64,000 nt of DNA from Diplolepis rosae (taxonomy: Eukaryota; Arthropoda; Insecta; Hymenoptera; Diplolepididae). Position numbers and translations under genes: made by a program. A model generated the notes under the pieces. The model was not told the origin of the DNA, ran no database searches, and worked only from the letters and a program-made list of their open reading frames with translations. Shown piece after piece: positions 11,724 through 24,100 of this stretch. How positions within the stretch are numbered: position 1 is the stretch's first letter; each line of letters starts with the position of its first letter. The stretch is from contig JAPYXD010000679.1 in the NCBI GenBank assembly GCA_030998225.1, positions 1,364,001 through 1,428,000 on the forward strand, given 5' to 3'.

Positions 11724-14700
11724 AAACTTTGTTAATTTTGGTTTCGCTCCGCAAACTCAAATTTTAATTAATATTTTTATTAATGTAGCACAATGTGACT
11801 GCTATGAAGAATCAAAGACTTTTTTTATTTTATTTTCTTGGTTTTCAAGATAATTCAAAGAGTTTTTCCAGAAATGGCTTCCCCGTGTGAAACATTGTTA
11901 ATTTTGGTTTCGCCCCGCAAACTCAAATTTTAATTTATATTTTCATGAATGTAGCACAACGTTACTGCAATCAAAAACCAAAGTCTTTTTTTGCGCCACG
12001 TTCTCAGTTTTCAAAATAATTCAAAGAGTTTTTCCAGAAATGGCTTCCCCGTGTGAAACTTTGTTAATTTTGGTTTCGCTCCGCAAACTGAAATTTTAAT
12101 TAATATTTTTATTAACGTGGCACAACGTGACTGCAATCAAAAACCAAAGTCTTGTTTTGCTCCACGTTCTTTGTTTTCGAGATAATTCAAAGAGTTTTTC
12201 CAGAAATGGCTTCCCCGTGTCAAACTTTGTAAATTTTGGTTTCGCTCCGCAATCTCAAGTTTTACTTTATATTTTTATTAATTTAGCACAACGTGACTGC
12301 AATCACAAAACAAAGTCTTTTTTTATTTCATTTTCTTAGTTTCCAAGACAATTTAAAGAGTTTGTCAACAAATGGCTTCCCTGGGTCAAAGTTTCCTAAT
12401 ATTGGTTTCGCTCCGCAAACTCAAATTTTAATTAATATTTTTATTAATGTAGTACACCGTGACTGCAATAAAAAACCAAAGTCTTGTTTTGCTCGACGTT
12501 CTTTGTTTGCGAGATAATTCAAAGAGTTTTTCCAGAAATGGCTTCCCCTTGTCAAACTATGTTAATTTTGGTTTCGCTCCGCAAACTGAAATTTTAATTT
12601 ATAATTTTATTAATGTAGCACAACGTGACTGCAATAAAAAACCAAAGTCTTGTTTTGCTCCACGTTCTTTGTTTTCGAGATAATTCAAAGAGTTTTTCCA
12701 GAAATGGCTTCCCTGTGTCAAACTTTCCTAATTTTGGTTTCGCCCCGCAAACTCAAATTTTAATTCATATTTTTATTAATGTAGAACAATATGACTGCAA
12801 TCAAAAACCAAAGTCTGTTTCTGCGCCACGTTCTTATTTTTTCGAGATAATTCAACGAGTTTGTCAAAAAATGGCTTCCCTGGGTCAAAGTTTCCTAATT
12901 TTGGTTTCGCTCCGGAAACTTAAATTTTAATTAATATTTTTATTAATGTAGCACAACGTGACTGCAATAAAAAACCAAAGTCTTGTTTTGCTCCACGTTC
13001 TTTGTTTTCGAGATAATTCAACGAGTGTGGCAACAAATGGCTTGCCTGTGTCAATATTTCCTAATTTTCGTTTCACTCCGCAAACTCAAGTTTTAATTTT
13101 TATTTTCATTAATGTAGAAAAAGGTGACTGCAATCAAAAACCAAAGTCTTTTTTTGCGCCACGTTCTCAGTTTTCAAAATAATTCAAAGAGTTTTTCCAG
13201 AAATGGCTTCCCCGTGTGAAACTTTCTTAATTTTGGTTTCGCTCCGCAAACTCAAATTTTAATTAATATTTTTATTAATGTAGCACAATGTGACTGCGAT
13301 AAAAAACCAAAGTCTTGTTTTGCTCCACGTTCTTTGTTTTCGAGATAATTCAAAGAGTTTTTCCAGAAATGGCTTCCCCGTGTCAAACTTTGTTAATTTT
13401 GGTTTCGCTCCGCAAACTCAAATTTTAATTAATATTTTTATTAATGTAGCAAAACGTGACTGCAATCACAATCCAATGTCTTTGATAATTTCATTTTCTT
13501 AGTTTCCAAGATAATTTAAAGAGTTTGTCAACAAATGGCTTCCCTGGGTCAAAGTTTCCTAATTTTGGTTTCGCTCCGGAAACTTAAATTTTAATTAATA
13601 TTTTTATTAATGTAGCACAACGTGACTGCAATAAAAAACCAGAGTCTTGTTTTGCTCCACGTTCTCAGTTTTCAAAATAATTCAAAGAGTTTTTCCAGAA
13701 ATGGCTTCCCCGTGTGAAACTTTGTTAATTTTGGTTTCGCTCCGCAAACTCAAATTTTAATTAATATTTTTATTAATGTAGCACAATGTGACTGCAATCA
13801 AGAATCAAAGTCTTTTTTTATTTTATTTTCTTGGTTTTCGAGATAATTCAAAGAGTTTTTCCAGAAATGGCTTCCCCGTGTGAAACATTGTTAATTTTGG
13901 TTTCGCCCCGCAAACTCAAATTTTAATTTATATTTTCATGAATGTAGCTCAACGTTACTGCAATCAAAAACCAAAGCCTTTTTTCTCGCCACGTTCTTAG
14001 TTTTCGAGATTATTCGAAGAGTTTTTCCAGAAATGGCTTCCCCGTGTCAAACTTTGTAAATTTTGGTTTCGCTCCGCAATCTCAAGTTTTAATTTATATT
14101 TTTATTAATGTAGCACAACGTGACTGCAATCACAAAACAAAGTCTTTTTTTATTTCATTTCCTTAGTTTCCAAGATAATTTAAAGAGTTTGTCAACAAAT
14201 GGCTTCCCTGGGTCAAACTTTCTCAATTTAGGGTTCGCCCCGCAAACTCAAATTTGAATTTATATTCTTATTAATGTAGCACAGTGTGACTGCGATAAAA
14301 AACCAAAGTCCTTTTCTCCGCCACATTCTTAGTTTTCGAGATAATTCAACGAGTTTGTCAACAAATGGCTACCCTGGGTCAAAGTTTCCTAATTTTGGTT
14401 TCGCTCCGGAAACTTAAATTTTAATTAATATTTTTATTAATGTAGCACAATGTGACTGCAATCAAGAATCAAAGTCTTTTTTTATTTTATTTTCTTGGTT
14501 TTCGAGATAATTCAAAGAGTTTTTCCAGAAATGGCTTCCCCGTGTGAAACATTGTTAATTTTGGTTTCGCTCCGGAAACTTAAATTTTAATTAATATTTT
14601 TATTAATGTAGCACAACGTGACTGCAATAAAAAACCAGAGTCTTGTTTTGCTCCACGTTCTCAGTTTTCAAAATAATTCAAAGAGTTTTTCCAGAAATGG

Positions 14701-14916
14701 CTTCCCCGTGTGAAACTTTGTTAATTTTGGTTTCGCTCCGCAAACTCAAATTTTAATTAATATTTTTATTAATGTAGCACAATGTGACTGCAATCAAGAA
14801 TCAAAGTCTTTTTTTATTTTATTTTCTTGGTTTTCGAGATAATTCAAAGAGTTTTTCCAGAAATGGCTTCCCCTTGTCAAACTATGTTAATTTTGGTTTC
14901 GCTCCGCAAACTCAAA

Positions 14917-16000
14917 TTTTAATTAATATTTTTATTAATGTAGTACACCGTGACTGCAATGAAAAACCAAAGTCTTGTTTTGCTCGACGTTCTTTGTTTG
15001 CGAGATAATTCAAAGAGTTTTTCCAGAAATGGCTTCCCCTTGTCAAACTATGTTAATTTTGGTTTCGCTCCGCAAACTGAAATTTTAATTTATAATTTTA
15101 TTAATGTAGCACAGTGTGACTGCAATCAAAAACCAAAGTCTTTTTCTGCGCCACATTCTTAGTTTTCGAGATAATTCAACGAGTTTGTCAACAAATGGCT
15201 TCCCTGGGTCAAACTTTCCTAATTTTGGTTTCGCCCCACACATTCAAATTTTAATTCATATTTTTATTAATGTAGAACAATATGACTGCAATTAAAAACC
15301 AAAGTTTGTCTTTGCGCCACGTTCTTATTTTTTCAGATAATTCAACGAGTTTTTCAACAAATGGCTTCCCTGGGTCAAAGTTTCCTAATTTTGGTTTCGC
15401 TCCGCAAACTGAAATTTTAATTAATATTTTTATTAATGTGGCACAACGTGACTGCAATCAAAAACCAAAGTCTTGTTTTTCCAGAAATGGCTTCCCCGTG
15501 TGAAACTTTGTTAATTTTGGTTTCGCTCCGCAAACTCAAATTTTAATTAATATTTTTATTAATGTAGCACAATGTGACTGCTATCAAGAATCAAAGTCTT
15601 TTTTTATTTTATTTTCTTGGTTTTCGAGATAATTCAAAGAGTTTTTCCAGAAATGGCTTCCCCGTGTGAAACATTGTTAATTTTGGTTTCGCTCCGCAAA
15701 CTGAAATTTTAATTTATAATTTTATTAATGTAGCACAATGTGACTGCAATAAAAAACCAACGTCCTTTTCTGCGTCACATTCTTAGATTTCGAGATAATT
15801 TAAAGAGCTTGTAAACAAATGGCTTCCCTGGGTCAAACTTTCCTAATTTTGGTTTCGCCCCACAGATTCAAATTTTAATTCATATTTTTATTAATGTAGC
15901 ACAATATGACTGCAATTAAAAACCAAAGTTTGTCTTTCCGCCACGTTCTTATTTTTTCAGATAATTCAACGAGTTTTTCAACAAATGGCTTCCCTGGGTC
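14917..16000 (+). repeat. 1.1-kb segmental duplication, copy 2 (offset 14062)
   Basis: Copy of 855-1938. Continuing rightward, the correspondence with the left part of the window resumes at an offset of 12568 bp, meaning that about nine units present at roughly 1.94-3.43 kb are absent here. Confidence 0.85.
15391..15516 (+). repeat. Truncated 126-bp monomer, second copy
   Basis: Identical junction to the unit at 1329-1454, again 126 bp between unit starts, exactly 14062 bp downstream. Flanking units also correspond, so the deletion arose once and was duplicated with its surroundings. Confidence 0.93.
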
Positions 16001-17008
16001 AAACTGTTAGTTTTGGTTTAGCTCCGCAAATCTCAAATTTTAATTAATATTTTCATTAATGTAGCACAACGTGACTACAATCAAAACCCAAAGTCTTTTT
16101 TGCGCCGCGTTCTTAGTTTTCGAGATAATTCAACGAGTTTGGCAACAAATGGCTTCGCTGTGTCAATATTTCCTAATTTTCGTTTCGCTCCGCAAACTGA
16201 AATTTTAATTAATATTTTTATTAATGTGGCACAACGTGACTGCAATCAAAAACCAAAGTCTTGTTTTGCTCCACGTTCTTTGTTTTCCAGATAATTCAAA
16301 GAGTTTTTCCAGAAATGGCTTCCCCATGTCATACTTTGTTATTTTTGGTTTCGCTCAGCAGTCTCAAATTTTAATTTATATTTTTATTAATGTAGCACAA
16401 CGTGACTGCAATCACAAAACGAAGTCTTTTTTTATTTCATTTTCTTAGTTTCCAATATAATTTAAAGAGTTTGTCAACAAATGGCTTCCCTGGGTCAAAC
16501 TTTCTCAATTTAGGTTTCGCCCCGCAAACTCAAATTTTAATTTACATTTTTATAAATGTAGCACAACGTGACTGCAATCACAAAGCAAAGTCTTTGTTTA
16601 TTTCATGTTCTTAGTTTTCAAGATAATTCAACGAGTGTGGCAACAAATGGCTTCCCTGTGTCAATATTTCCTAATTTTCGTTTTACTCCGCAAACTCAAG
16701 TTTTAATTTATATTTTCATTAATGTAGAAAAAGCTGGCTGCAATCAAAAACCAAAGTCTTTTTTTGCGCCACGTTCTCAGTTTTCAAAATAATTCAAAGA
16801 GTTTTTCCAGAAATAGCTTCCCCGTGTGAAACTTTGTTAATTTTGTTTTCGCTCCGCAAACTGAAATTTTAATTTATAATTTTATTAATGTAGCACAGTG
16901 TGACTGCAATCAAAAACCAAAGTCTTTTTCTGCGCCACATTCTTAGTTTTCGAGATAATTCAACGAGTTTGTCAAAAAATGGCTTCCCTGGGTCAAAGTT
17001 TCCTAATT
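16000..17008 (+). repeat. 1.0-kb segmental duplication, copy 2 (offset 12568)
   Basis: Second copy of 3432-4440, with CAAACTGTTAG at 16000 and the AAAAAGCTGGCTGC variant at about 16724. It directly continues the block at 14917-16000, so the two copies are joined here but separated by about nine units on the left. Confidence 0.8.
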
Positions 17009-17663
17009 TTGGTTTCGCTCCGGAAACTTAAATTTTAATTAATATTTTTATTAATGTAGCACAACGTGACTGCAATAAAAAACCAAAGTCTTGTTTTGCT
17101 CCACGTTCTTTGTTTTCGAGATAATTCAAAGAGTTTTTCCAGAAATGGCTTCCCCGTGTCAAACTTTGTTAATTTTGGTTTCGCTCCGCAAACTCAAGTT
17201 TTAATTTTTATTTTCATTAATGTAGAAAAAGGTGACTGCAATCAAAAACCAAAGTCTTTTTTTGCGCCACGTTCTCAGTTTTCAAAATAATTCAAAGAGT
17301 TTTTCCAGAAATGGCTTCCCCGTGTGAAACTTTCTTAATTTTGGTTTCGCTCCGCAAACTCAAATTTTAATTAATATTTTTATTAATGTAGCACAATGTG
17401 ACTGCAATCAAGAATCAAAATCTTTTTTTATTTTAATTTCTTCGTTTTCAAGATAATTTAAAGAGTTTGTCAACAAATGGCTTCCCTGTGTCAAACTTTC
17501 CTAATTTTGGTTTCGCCCCGCAAACTCAAATTTTAATTTATATTTTCATGAATGTAGCACAACGTGACTGCAATCAAAAACCAAAGTCTTGTTTTGCTCC
17601 ACGTTCTTTGTTTTCGAGATAATTCAAAGAGTTTTTCCAGAAATGGCTTCCCCGTGTCAAACT

Positions 17664-18384
17664 TTGTAAATTTTGGTTTCGCTCCGCAATCTCAAGTTTT
17701 AATTTATATTTTTATTAATGTAGCACAACGTGACTGCAATCACAAAACAAAGTCTTTTTTTATTTCATTTTCTTAGTTTCCAAGATAATTTAAAGAGTTT
17801 GTCAACAAATGGCTTCCCTGGGTCAAACTTAGTTAATTTTGGTTTCGCTCCACAATCTCAAATTTTAGTTTACATTTTTATAAATGTAGCACAAAGTGAC
17901 TGCAATCACAAAGCAAAGTCTTTGTTTATTTCATGTTCTTAGTTTTCAAGATAATTTAAAGAGTTTGTGCACAAATGGCTTCCCTGGGTCAAACTTTCCT
18001 AATTTTGGTTTCGCCCCGCAAACTCAAATTTTAATCTATATTTTTATTAATGTAGCACAATCTGACTGCAATCAAAAACCAAAGTCTTTTTCTGCGCCAC
18101 ATTCTTAGTTTTCGAGATAATTCAACGAGTTTGTCAACAAATGGCTTCCCTGGGTCAAACTTTCCTAATTTTGGTTTCGACCCGGAAACTCAAATTTTAA
18201 TTTATATTTTCATTAATGTAACACAACGTGACTACAATCAAAAAACAAAGTCTTTTCTTATTTCATGTTCTTAGATTTCAATATAATTTAAAGAGTTTGT
18301 CAACAAATGGCTTCCCTGGGTCAAACTTTCCTAATTTTGATTTCTCCCCGCAAACTCAAATTTTAATTTATATTTTTATTAGTG
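17664..18384 (+). repeat. 0.7-kb segmental duplication, copy 2 (offset 12569)
   Basis: Copy of 5095-5815 with the GTGCAC marker at 17967. After 18384 the sequence leaves the left-hand template for about two units, with GCGCCACATTC replaced by ACGCCACGTTC, before correspondence resumes at 18794. Confidence 0.75.
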
Positions 18385-18793
18385 TAGCACAATCTGACTG
18401 CAATCAAAAACCAAAGTCTTTTTTACGCCACGTTCTTAGTTTTCGAGATTATTCAACGAGTTTTGCAACAAATGGCTTCCCTGTGTCAATATTTCCTAAT
18501 TTTCGTTTCACTCCGCAAACTCAAGTTTTAATTTATATTTTTATTAGTGTAGCACAATCTGACTGCAATCAAAAACCAAAGTCTTTTTTACGCCACGTTC
18601 TTAGTTTTCGAGATTATTCACAGAGTTTTTCCAGAAATGGCTTCCCTGGGTCAAACATTCCTAATTTTGGTTTCGCTCCGGAAACTTAAATTTTAATTAA
18701 TATTTTTATTAATGTAGCACAACGTGACTGCAATAAAAAACCAAAGTCTTTTTTTGTGATACATTCTTAGCTTGCGAGATAATTCGACGAGTT

Positions 18794-19779
18794 TTGCAAC
18801 AAATGGCTTCCCTGTCTAAATATTTCTTATTTTCGTTTCACTCCGCAAACTCAAGTTTTAATTTATATATTCATTAATGTAGCACAACGTGACTGTAATG
18901 AAAAACCAAAGTCTTTTATGCGCCACGTTCTTAGTTTTTAGATAATTCAAAGAGTTTTTCCAGAAATGGCTTCCCGGTGTGAAACATTGTTAATTTTGGT
19001 TTCGCTCCGGAAACTTAAATTTTAATTAATATTTTTATTAATGTAGCACAACGTGACTGCAATAAAAAACCAGAGTCTTGTTTTGCTCCACGTTCTCAGT
19101 TTTCAAAATAATTCAAAGAGTTTTTCCAGAAATGGCTTCCCCGTGTCAAACTTTGTTAATTTTGGTTTCGCTCCGCAATCTCAAGTTTTAATTTATATTT
19201 TTATTAGTGTAGCACAACGTGACTGCAATCAAAATCCAAAGTCTTGTTTTGGTCCACGTTCTTTGTTTTCGAGATAATTCAAAGAGTTTTTCCAGAAATG
19301 GCTTCCCGGTGTGAAACATTGTTAATTTTGGTTTCGCTCTGCAAACTGAAATTTTAATTTATAATTTTATTAATGTAGCACAGTGTGACTGCAATCAAGA
19401 ACCAAAGTCTTTTTCTGCGCCACATTCTTAGTTTTCGAGATAATTCAACGAGTTTGTCAACAAATAGCTTCCCTGGGTCAAAGTTTCCTAATTTTGGTTT
19501 CGCTCCGGAAACTTAAATTTTAATTAATATTTTTATTAATGTAGCACAACGTGACTGCAATGAAAAACCAAAGTCTTCTTTTGCTGCACGTTCTTTGTTT
19601 TCGAGATAATTCAAAGAGTTTTTCCAGAAATGGCTTCCCCGTGTCAAACTTTGTTAATTTTGGTTTCGCTCCGCAATCTCAAGTTTTAATTTATATTTTT
19701 ATTAGTGTAGCACAACGTGACTGCAATCAAAATCCAAAGTCTTGTTTTGCTCCACGTTTTTTGTTTTCGAGATAATTCA
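18794..19779 (+). repeat. 1.0-kb segmental duplication, copy 2 (offset 12899)
   Basis: Copy of 5895-6880, starting with CCCTGTCTAAATATTTC at 18810 and sharing the rare TTTTGGTCCACGTTC near 19250. Some units have been replaced, for example one here carries CAGAGTCTTG and TTCTCAGTTTTC where the left copy has the TTCTTTG type. Confidence 0.72.
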
Positions 19780-22533
19780 AAGAGTTTTTCCAGAAATGGC
19801 TTCCCCGTGTGAAACGTTGTTAATTTTGGTTTCGCCCCGCAAACTCAAATTTTAATTTATATTTTCATGAATGTAGCACAACGTTACTGCAATCAAAAAC
19901 CAAAGTCTTTCTTTATTTCATTTTATTAGTTTCCAAGATAATTTAAAGAGTTTGTCAACAAATGGCTTCCCCGTGTCAAACTTTGTAAATTTTGGTTTCG
20001 CTCCGCAATCTCAAATTTTAATTCATATTTTTATTAATGTAGAACAATATGACTGCAATTAAAAACCAAAGTTTGTCTTTGAGCCACGTTCTTATTTTTT
20101 CAGATAATTCAACGAGTTTTTCAACAAATGGCTTCCCTGGGTCAAACTTTGTTAATTTTGGTTTAGCCCCGCAATCTCAAATTTTAATTTATATTTTCAT
20201 TAATGTAGCACAATATGACTGCAATCAAAAACCAAAGTCTTTTTCTGCGCCACATTCTTAGTTTTAGAGATAATTCAACGAGTGTGGCAACAAATGGCTT
20301 CCCTGTGTCAATATTTCCTAATTTTCGTTTCACTCCGCGAACTCAAGTTTTAATTTATATTTTCATTAATTTAGCACAACGTGACTGTAATGAAAAACCA
20401 AAGTCTTTTTTACGCCACGTTCTTAGTTTTCGAGATTATTCACAGAGTTTTTCCAGAAATGGCTTCCCTGGGTCAAACTTTCCTAATTTTGGTTTCGCTC
20501 CGGAAACTCAAATTTTAATTTATATTTTTATTAATGTAGCACAACGTGACTGCAATCAAAAACGAAAGTCTTTTTTTTGCGCCACATTCATAGTTTTCGA
20601 GATAATTCAACGAGTTTGGCAACAAATGGCTTCCCTGTCTAAATATTTCTTATTTTCGTTTCACTCCGCAAACTCAAGTTTTAATTTATATTTTCATTAA
20701 TGTAGCACCACGTGACTGTAATGAAAAACCAATGTCTTTTATGCGCCACGTTCTTAGTTTTTAGATAATTCAAAGAGTTTTTCCAGAAATGGCTTCCCCG
20801 GTGTGAAACTTTGTTAATTTTGGTTTCGCTCCGCAACCTAGAATTTTAATTAATATTTTTATTAATTTAGCACTATGTGACTGCCATCAGAAACCAAAGT
20901 CTTTTTTCTCGCCACGTTCTTAGTTTTCGAGATTATTCAAAGAGTTTTTCCAGAAATGGCTTCCCGGTGTGAAACATTGTTAATTTTGGTTTCGCTCCGC
21001 AATCTGAAATTTTAATTAATATTTTTATTAATGTAGCACAACGTGACTGCAATCAAAAACCAAAGTCTTTTTTTGCGCCACGTTCTCAGTTTTCAAAATA
21101 ATTCAAAGAGTTTTTCCAGAAATAGCTTCCCCGTGTGAAACTTTGTTAATTTTGTTTTCGCTCCGCAAACTGAAATTTTAATTTATAATTTTATTAATGT
21201 AGCACAACGTGACTGCAATAAAAAACCAAAGTCTTGTTTTGCTCCACGTTCTTTGTTTTCGAGATAATTCAAAGAGTTTTTCCAGAAATGGCTTCCCCGT
21301 GTCAAACTTTGTTAATTTTGGTTTCGCTCCGCAATCTCAAGTTTTAATTTATATTTTTATTAGTGTAGCACAACGTGACTGCAATCAAAATCCAAAGTCT
21401 TGTTTTGCTCCACGTTTTTTGTTTTCGAGATAATTCAAAGAGTTTTTCCAGAAATGGCTTCCCCGTGTGAAACGTTGTTAATTTTGGTTTCGCCCCGCAA
21501 ACTCAAATTTTAATTTATATTTTCATGAATGTAGCACAAAGTTACTGCAATCAAAAACCAAAGTCTTTTTTCTCGCCACGTTCTTAGTTTTCGAGATTAT
21601 TCGAAGAGTTTTTCCAGAAATGGCTTCCCCGTGTGAAACTTTGTTAATTTTGGTTTCGCTCCGCAATCTCAAGTTTTAATTTATATTTTTATTAATGTAG
21701 CACAACGTGACTGCAATCACAAAACAAAGTCTTTTTTTATTTCATTTCCTTAGTTTCCAAGATAATTCAAAGAGTTTTTCCAGAAATGGCTTCCCTGTGT
21801 CAAACTTTCCTAATTTTGGTTTCGCCCCGCAAACTCAAATTTTAATGTATAATTTTATTAATGTAGCACAGTGTGACTGTAATCAAAAACCAAAGTCTTT
21901 TTCTGCGCCGCGTTCTTAGTTTTCGAGATAATTCAACGAGTTTTTCAACAAATGGCTTCCCTGGGTCAAACTATGTTAATTTTGGTTTCGCTCCGCAAAC
22001 TGAAATTTTAATTTATAATTTTATCAATGTAGCACAACGTGACTACAATCAAAAACCAAAGTCTTTTTTTGCGCCACGTTCTTAGTTTTCGAGATAATTC
22101 AACGAGCTTGGCAACAAATGTCTTCGCTGTGTCAATATTTCCTAATTTTCGTTTCGCTCCGCAAACTCAAGTTTTAATTCATATTTTCATTAATGTAGCA
22201 CAACGTGACTGCAATGAAAAACCAAAGTCTTTTTTGCGCCACGTTGTTAGTTTTCGACATTATTCAAAGTGTTTTTCCAGAAATGGCTTCCCCGTGTCAA
22301 ACATAGTTAATTTTGGTTTCGCTCCGCAAACTTAAATTTTAACTAATATTTTTATTAATGTAGCACAACGTGACTGCAGTAAAAAATCAAAGTCTTTTTG
22401 AGCCACATTCTTAGTTTTCGAGATAATTCAACGAGTTTGTGAACAAATGGCTTCCCTGGGACAAAGGTTCCTAATTTTGGTTTCGCTCCGCATTCTCAAA
22501 TTTTAATTAATATTTTGATTAATGTAGCACAAC

Positions 22534-24100
22534 GTGACTGCAATAAAAAACCAAAGTCTTGTTTTGCTCGACGTTCTTTGCTTGCGAGATAATTCAAAGA
22601 GTATTTCCAGAAATGGCTTCCCCGTGTCAAACTTTGTAAATATTGGTTTCGCTCCGCAATCTCAAGTTTTAATTTATATTTTTATTAATGTAGCACAACG
22701 TGACTGCAATCACAAAACAAAGTCTTGTTTTGCTCGACGTTCTTTGCTTGCGAGATAATTCAAAGAGTTTTTCCAGAAATGGCTTCCCCGTGTCAAACTT
22801 TGTAAATTTTGGTTTCGCTCCGCAATCTCAAGTTTTACTTTATATTTTTATTAATGTAGTACACCGTGACTGCAATAAAAAACCAAAGTCTTGTTTTGCT
22901 CGACGTTCTTTGTTTGCGAGATAATTCAAAGAGTTTTTCCAGAAATGGCTTCCCCGTGTCAAACTTTGTAAATTTTGGTTTCGCTCCGCAATCTCAAGTT
23001 TTAATTTATATTTTTATTAATGTAGCACAACGTGACTGCAATCACAAAACAAAGTCTTGTTTTGCTCGACGTTCTTTGCTTGCGAGATAATTCAAAGAGT
23101 TTTTCCAGAAATGGCTTCCCCGTGTGAAACTTTGTTAATTTTGGTTTCGCTCCGCAATCTCAAGTTTTAATTTATATTCTTATTAATGTAGCACAACGTG
23201 ACTGCAATCACAAAGCAAAGTCTTTGTTTATTTCATGTTCTTAGTTTTCAAGATAATTTAAAGAGTTTGTGCACAAATGGCTTCCCTGGGTCAAACTTTC
23301 CTAATTTTGGTTTCGCCCCGCAAACTCAAATTTTAATCTATATTTTTATTAATGTAGCACAATCTGACTGCAATCAAAAACCAAAGTCTTTTTCTGCGCC
23401 ACATTCTTAGTTTTCGAGATAATTCAACGAGTTTGTCAACAAATGGCTTCCCTGGGTCAAACTTTCCTAATTTTGGTTTCGACCCGGAAACTCAAATTTT
23501 AATTTATATTTTCATTAATGTAACACAACGTGACTACAATCAAAAAACAAAGTCTTTTCTTATTTCATGTTCTTAGATTTCAATATAATTTAAAGAGTTT
23601 GTCAACAAATGGCTTCCCTGGGTCAAACTTTCCTAATTTTGGTTTCGCCCCGCAAACTCAAATTTTAATTTATATTTTTATTAATGTAGCACAATGTGAC
23701 TGCAATCAAAAACCAAAGTCTTTTTCTGCGCCACATTCTTAGTTTTCGAGATAATTCAACGAGTTTGTCAACAAATGGCTTCCCTGGGACAAAGGTTCCT
23801 AATTTTGGTTTCGCTCCGCAAACTTAAATTTTAATTAATATTTTTATTAATGTAGCACAACGTGACTGCAATAAAAAACCAAAGTCTTGTTTTGCTCGAC
23901 GTTCTTTGTTTGCGAGATAATTCAAAGAGTTTTTCCAGAAATGGCTTCCCCGTGTCAAACTTTGTAAATTTTGGTTTCGCTCCGCAATCTCAAGTTTTAA
24001 TTTATATTTTTATTAATGTAGCACAACGTGACTGCAATCACAAAACAAAGTCTTGTTTTGCTCGACGTTCTTTGCTTGCGAGATAATTCAAAGAGTTTTT
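22534..24100 (+). repeat. Locally amplified CTTTGCTTGCGAG monomers
   Basis: Units carrying ACGTTCTTTGCTTGCGAG occur near 22572, 22738, 23070 and 24067 and nowhere else that I noticed. The related TTTGTTTGCGAG form is more widespread. Units starting near 22866 and 23862 are near-identical and 996 bp (six units) apart. The private variant confined to about 1.5 kb shows recent local amplification by short-range exchange. Confidence 0.78.
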
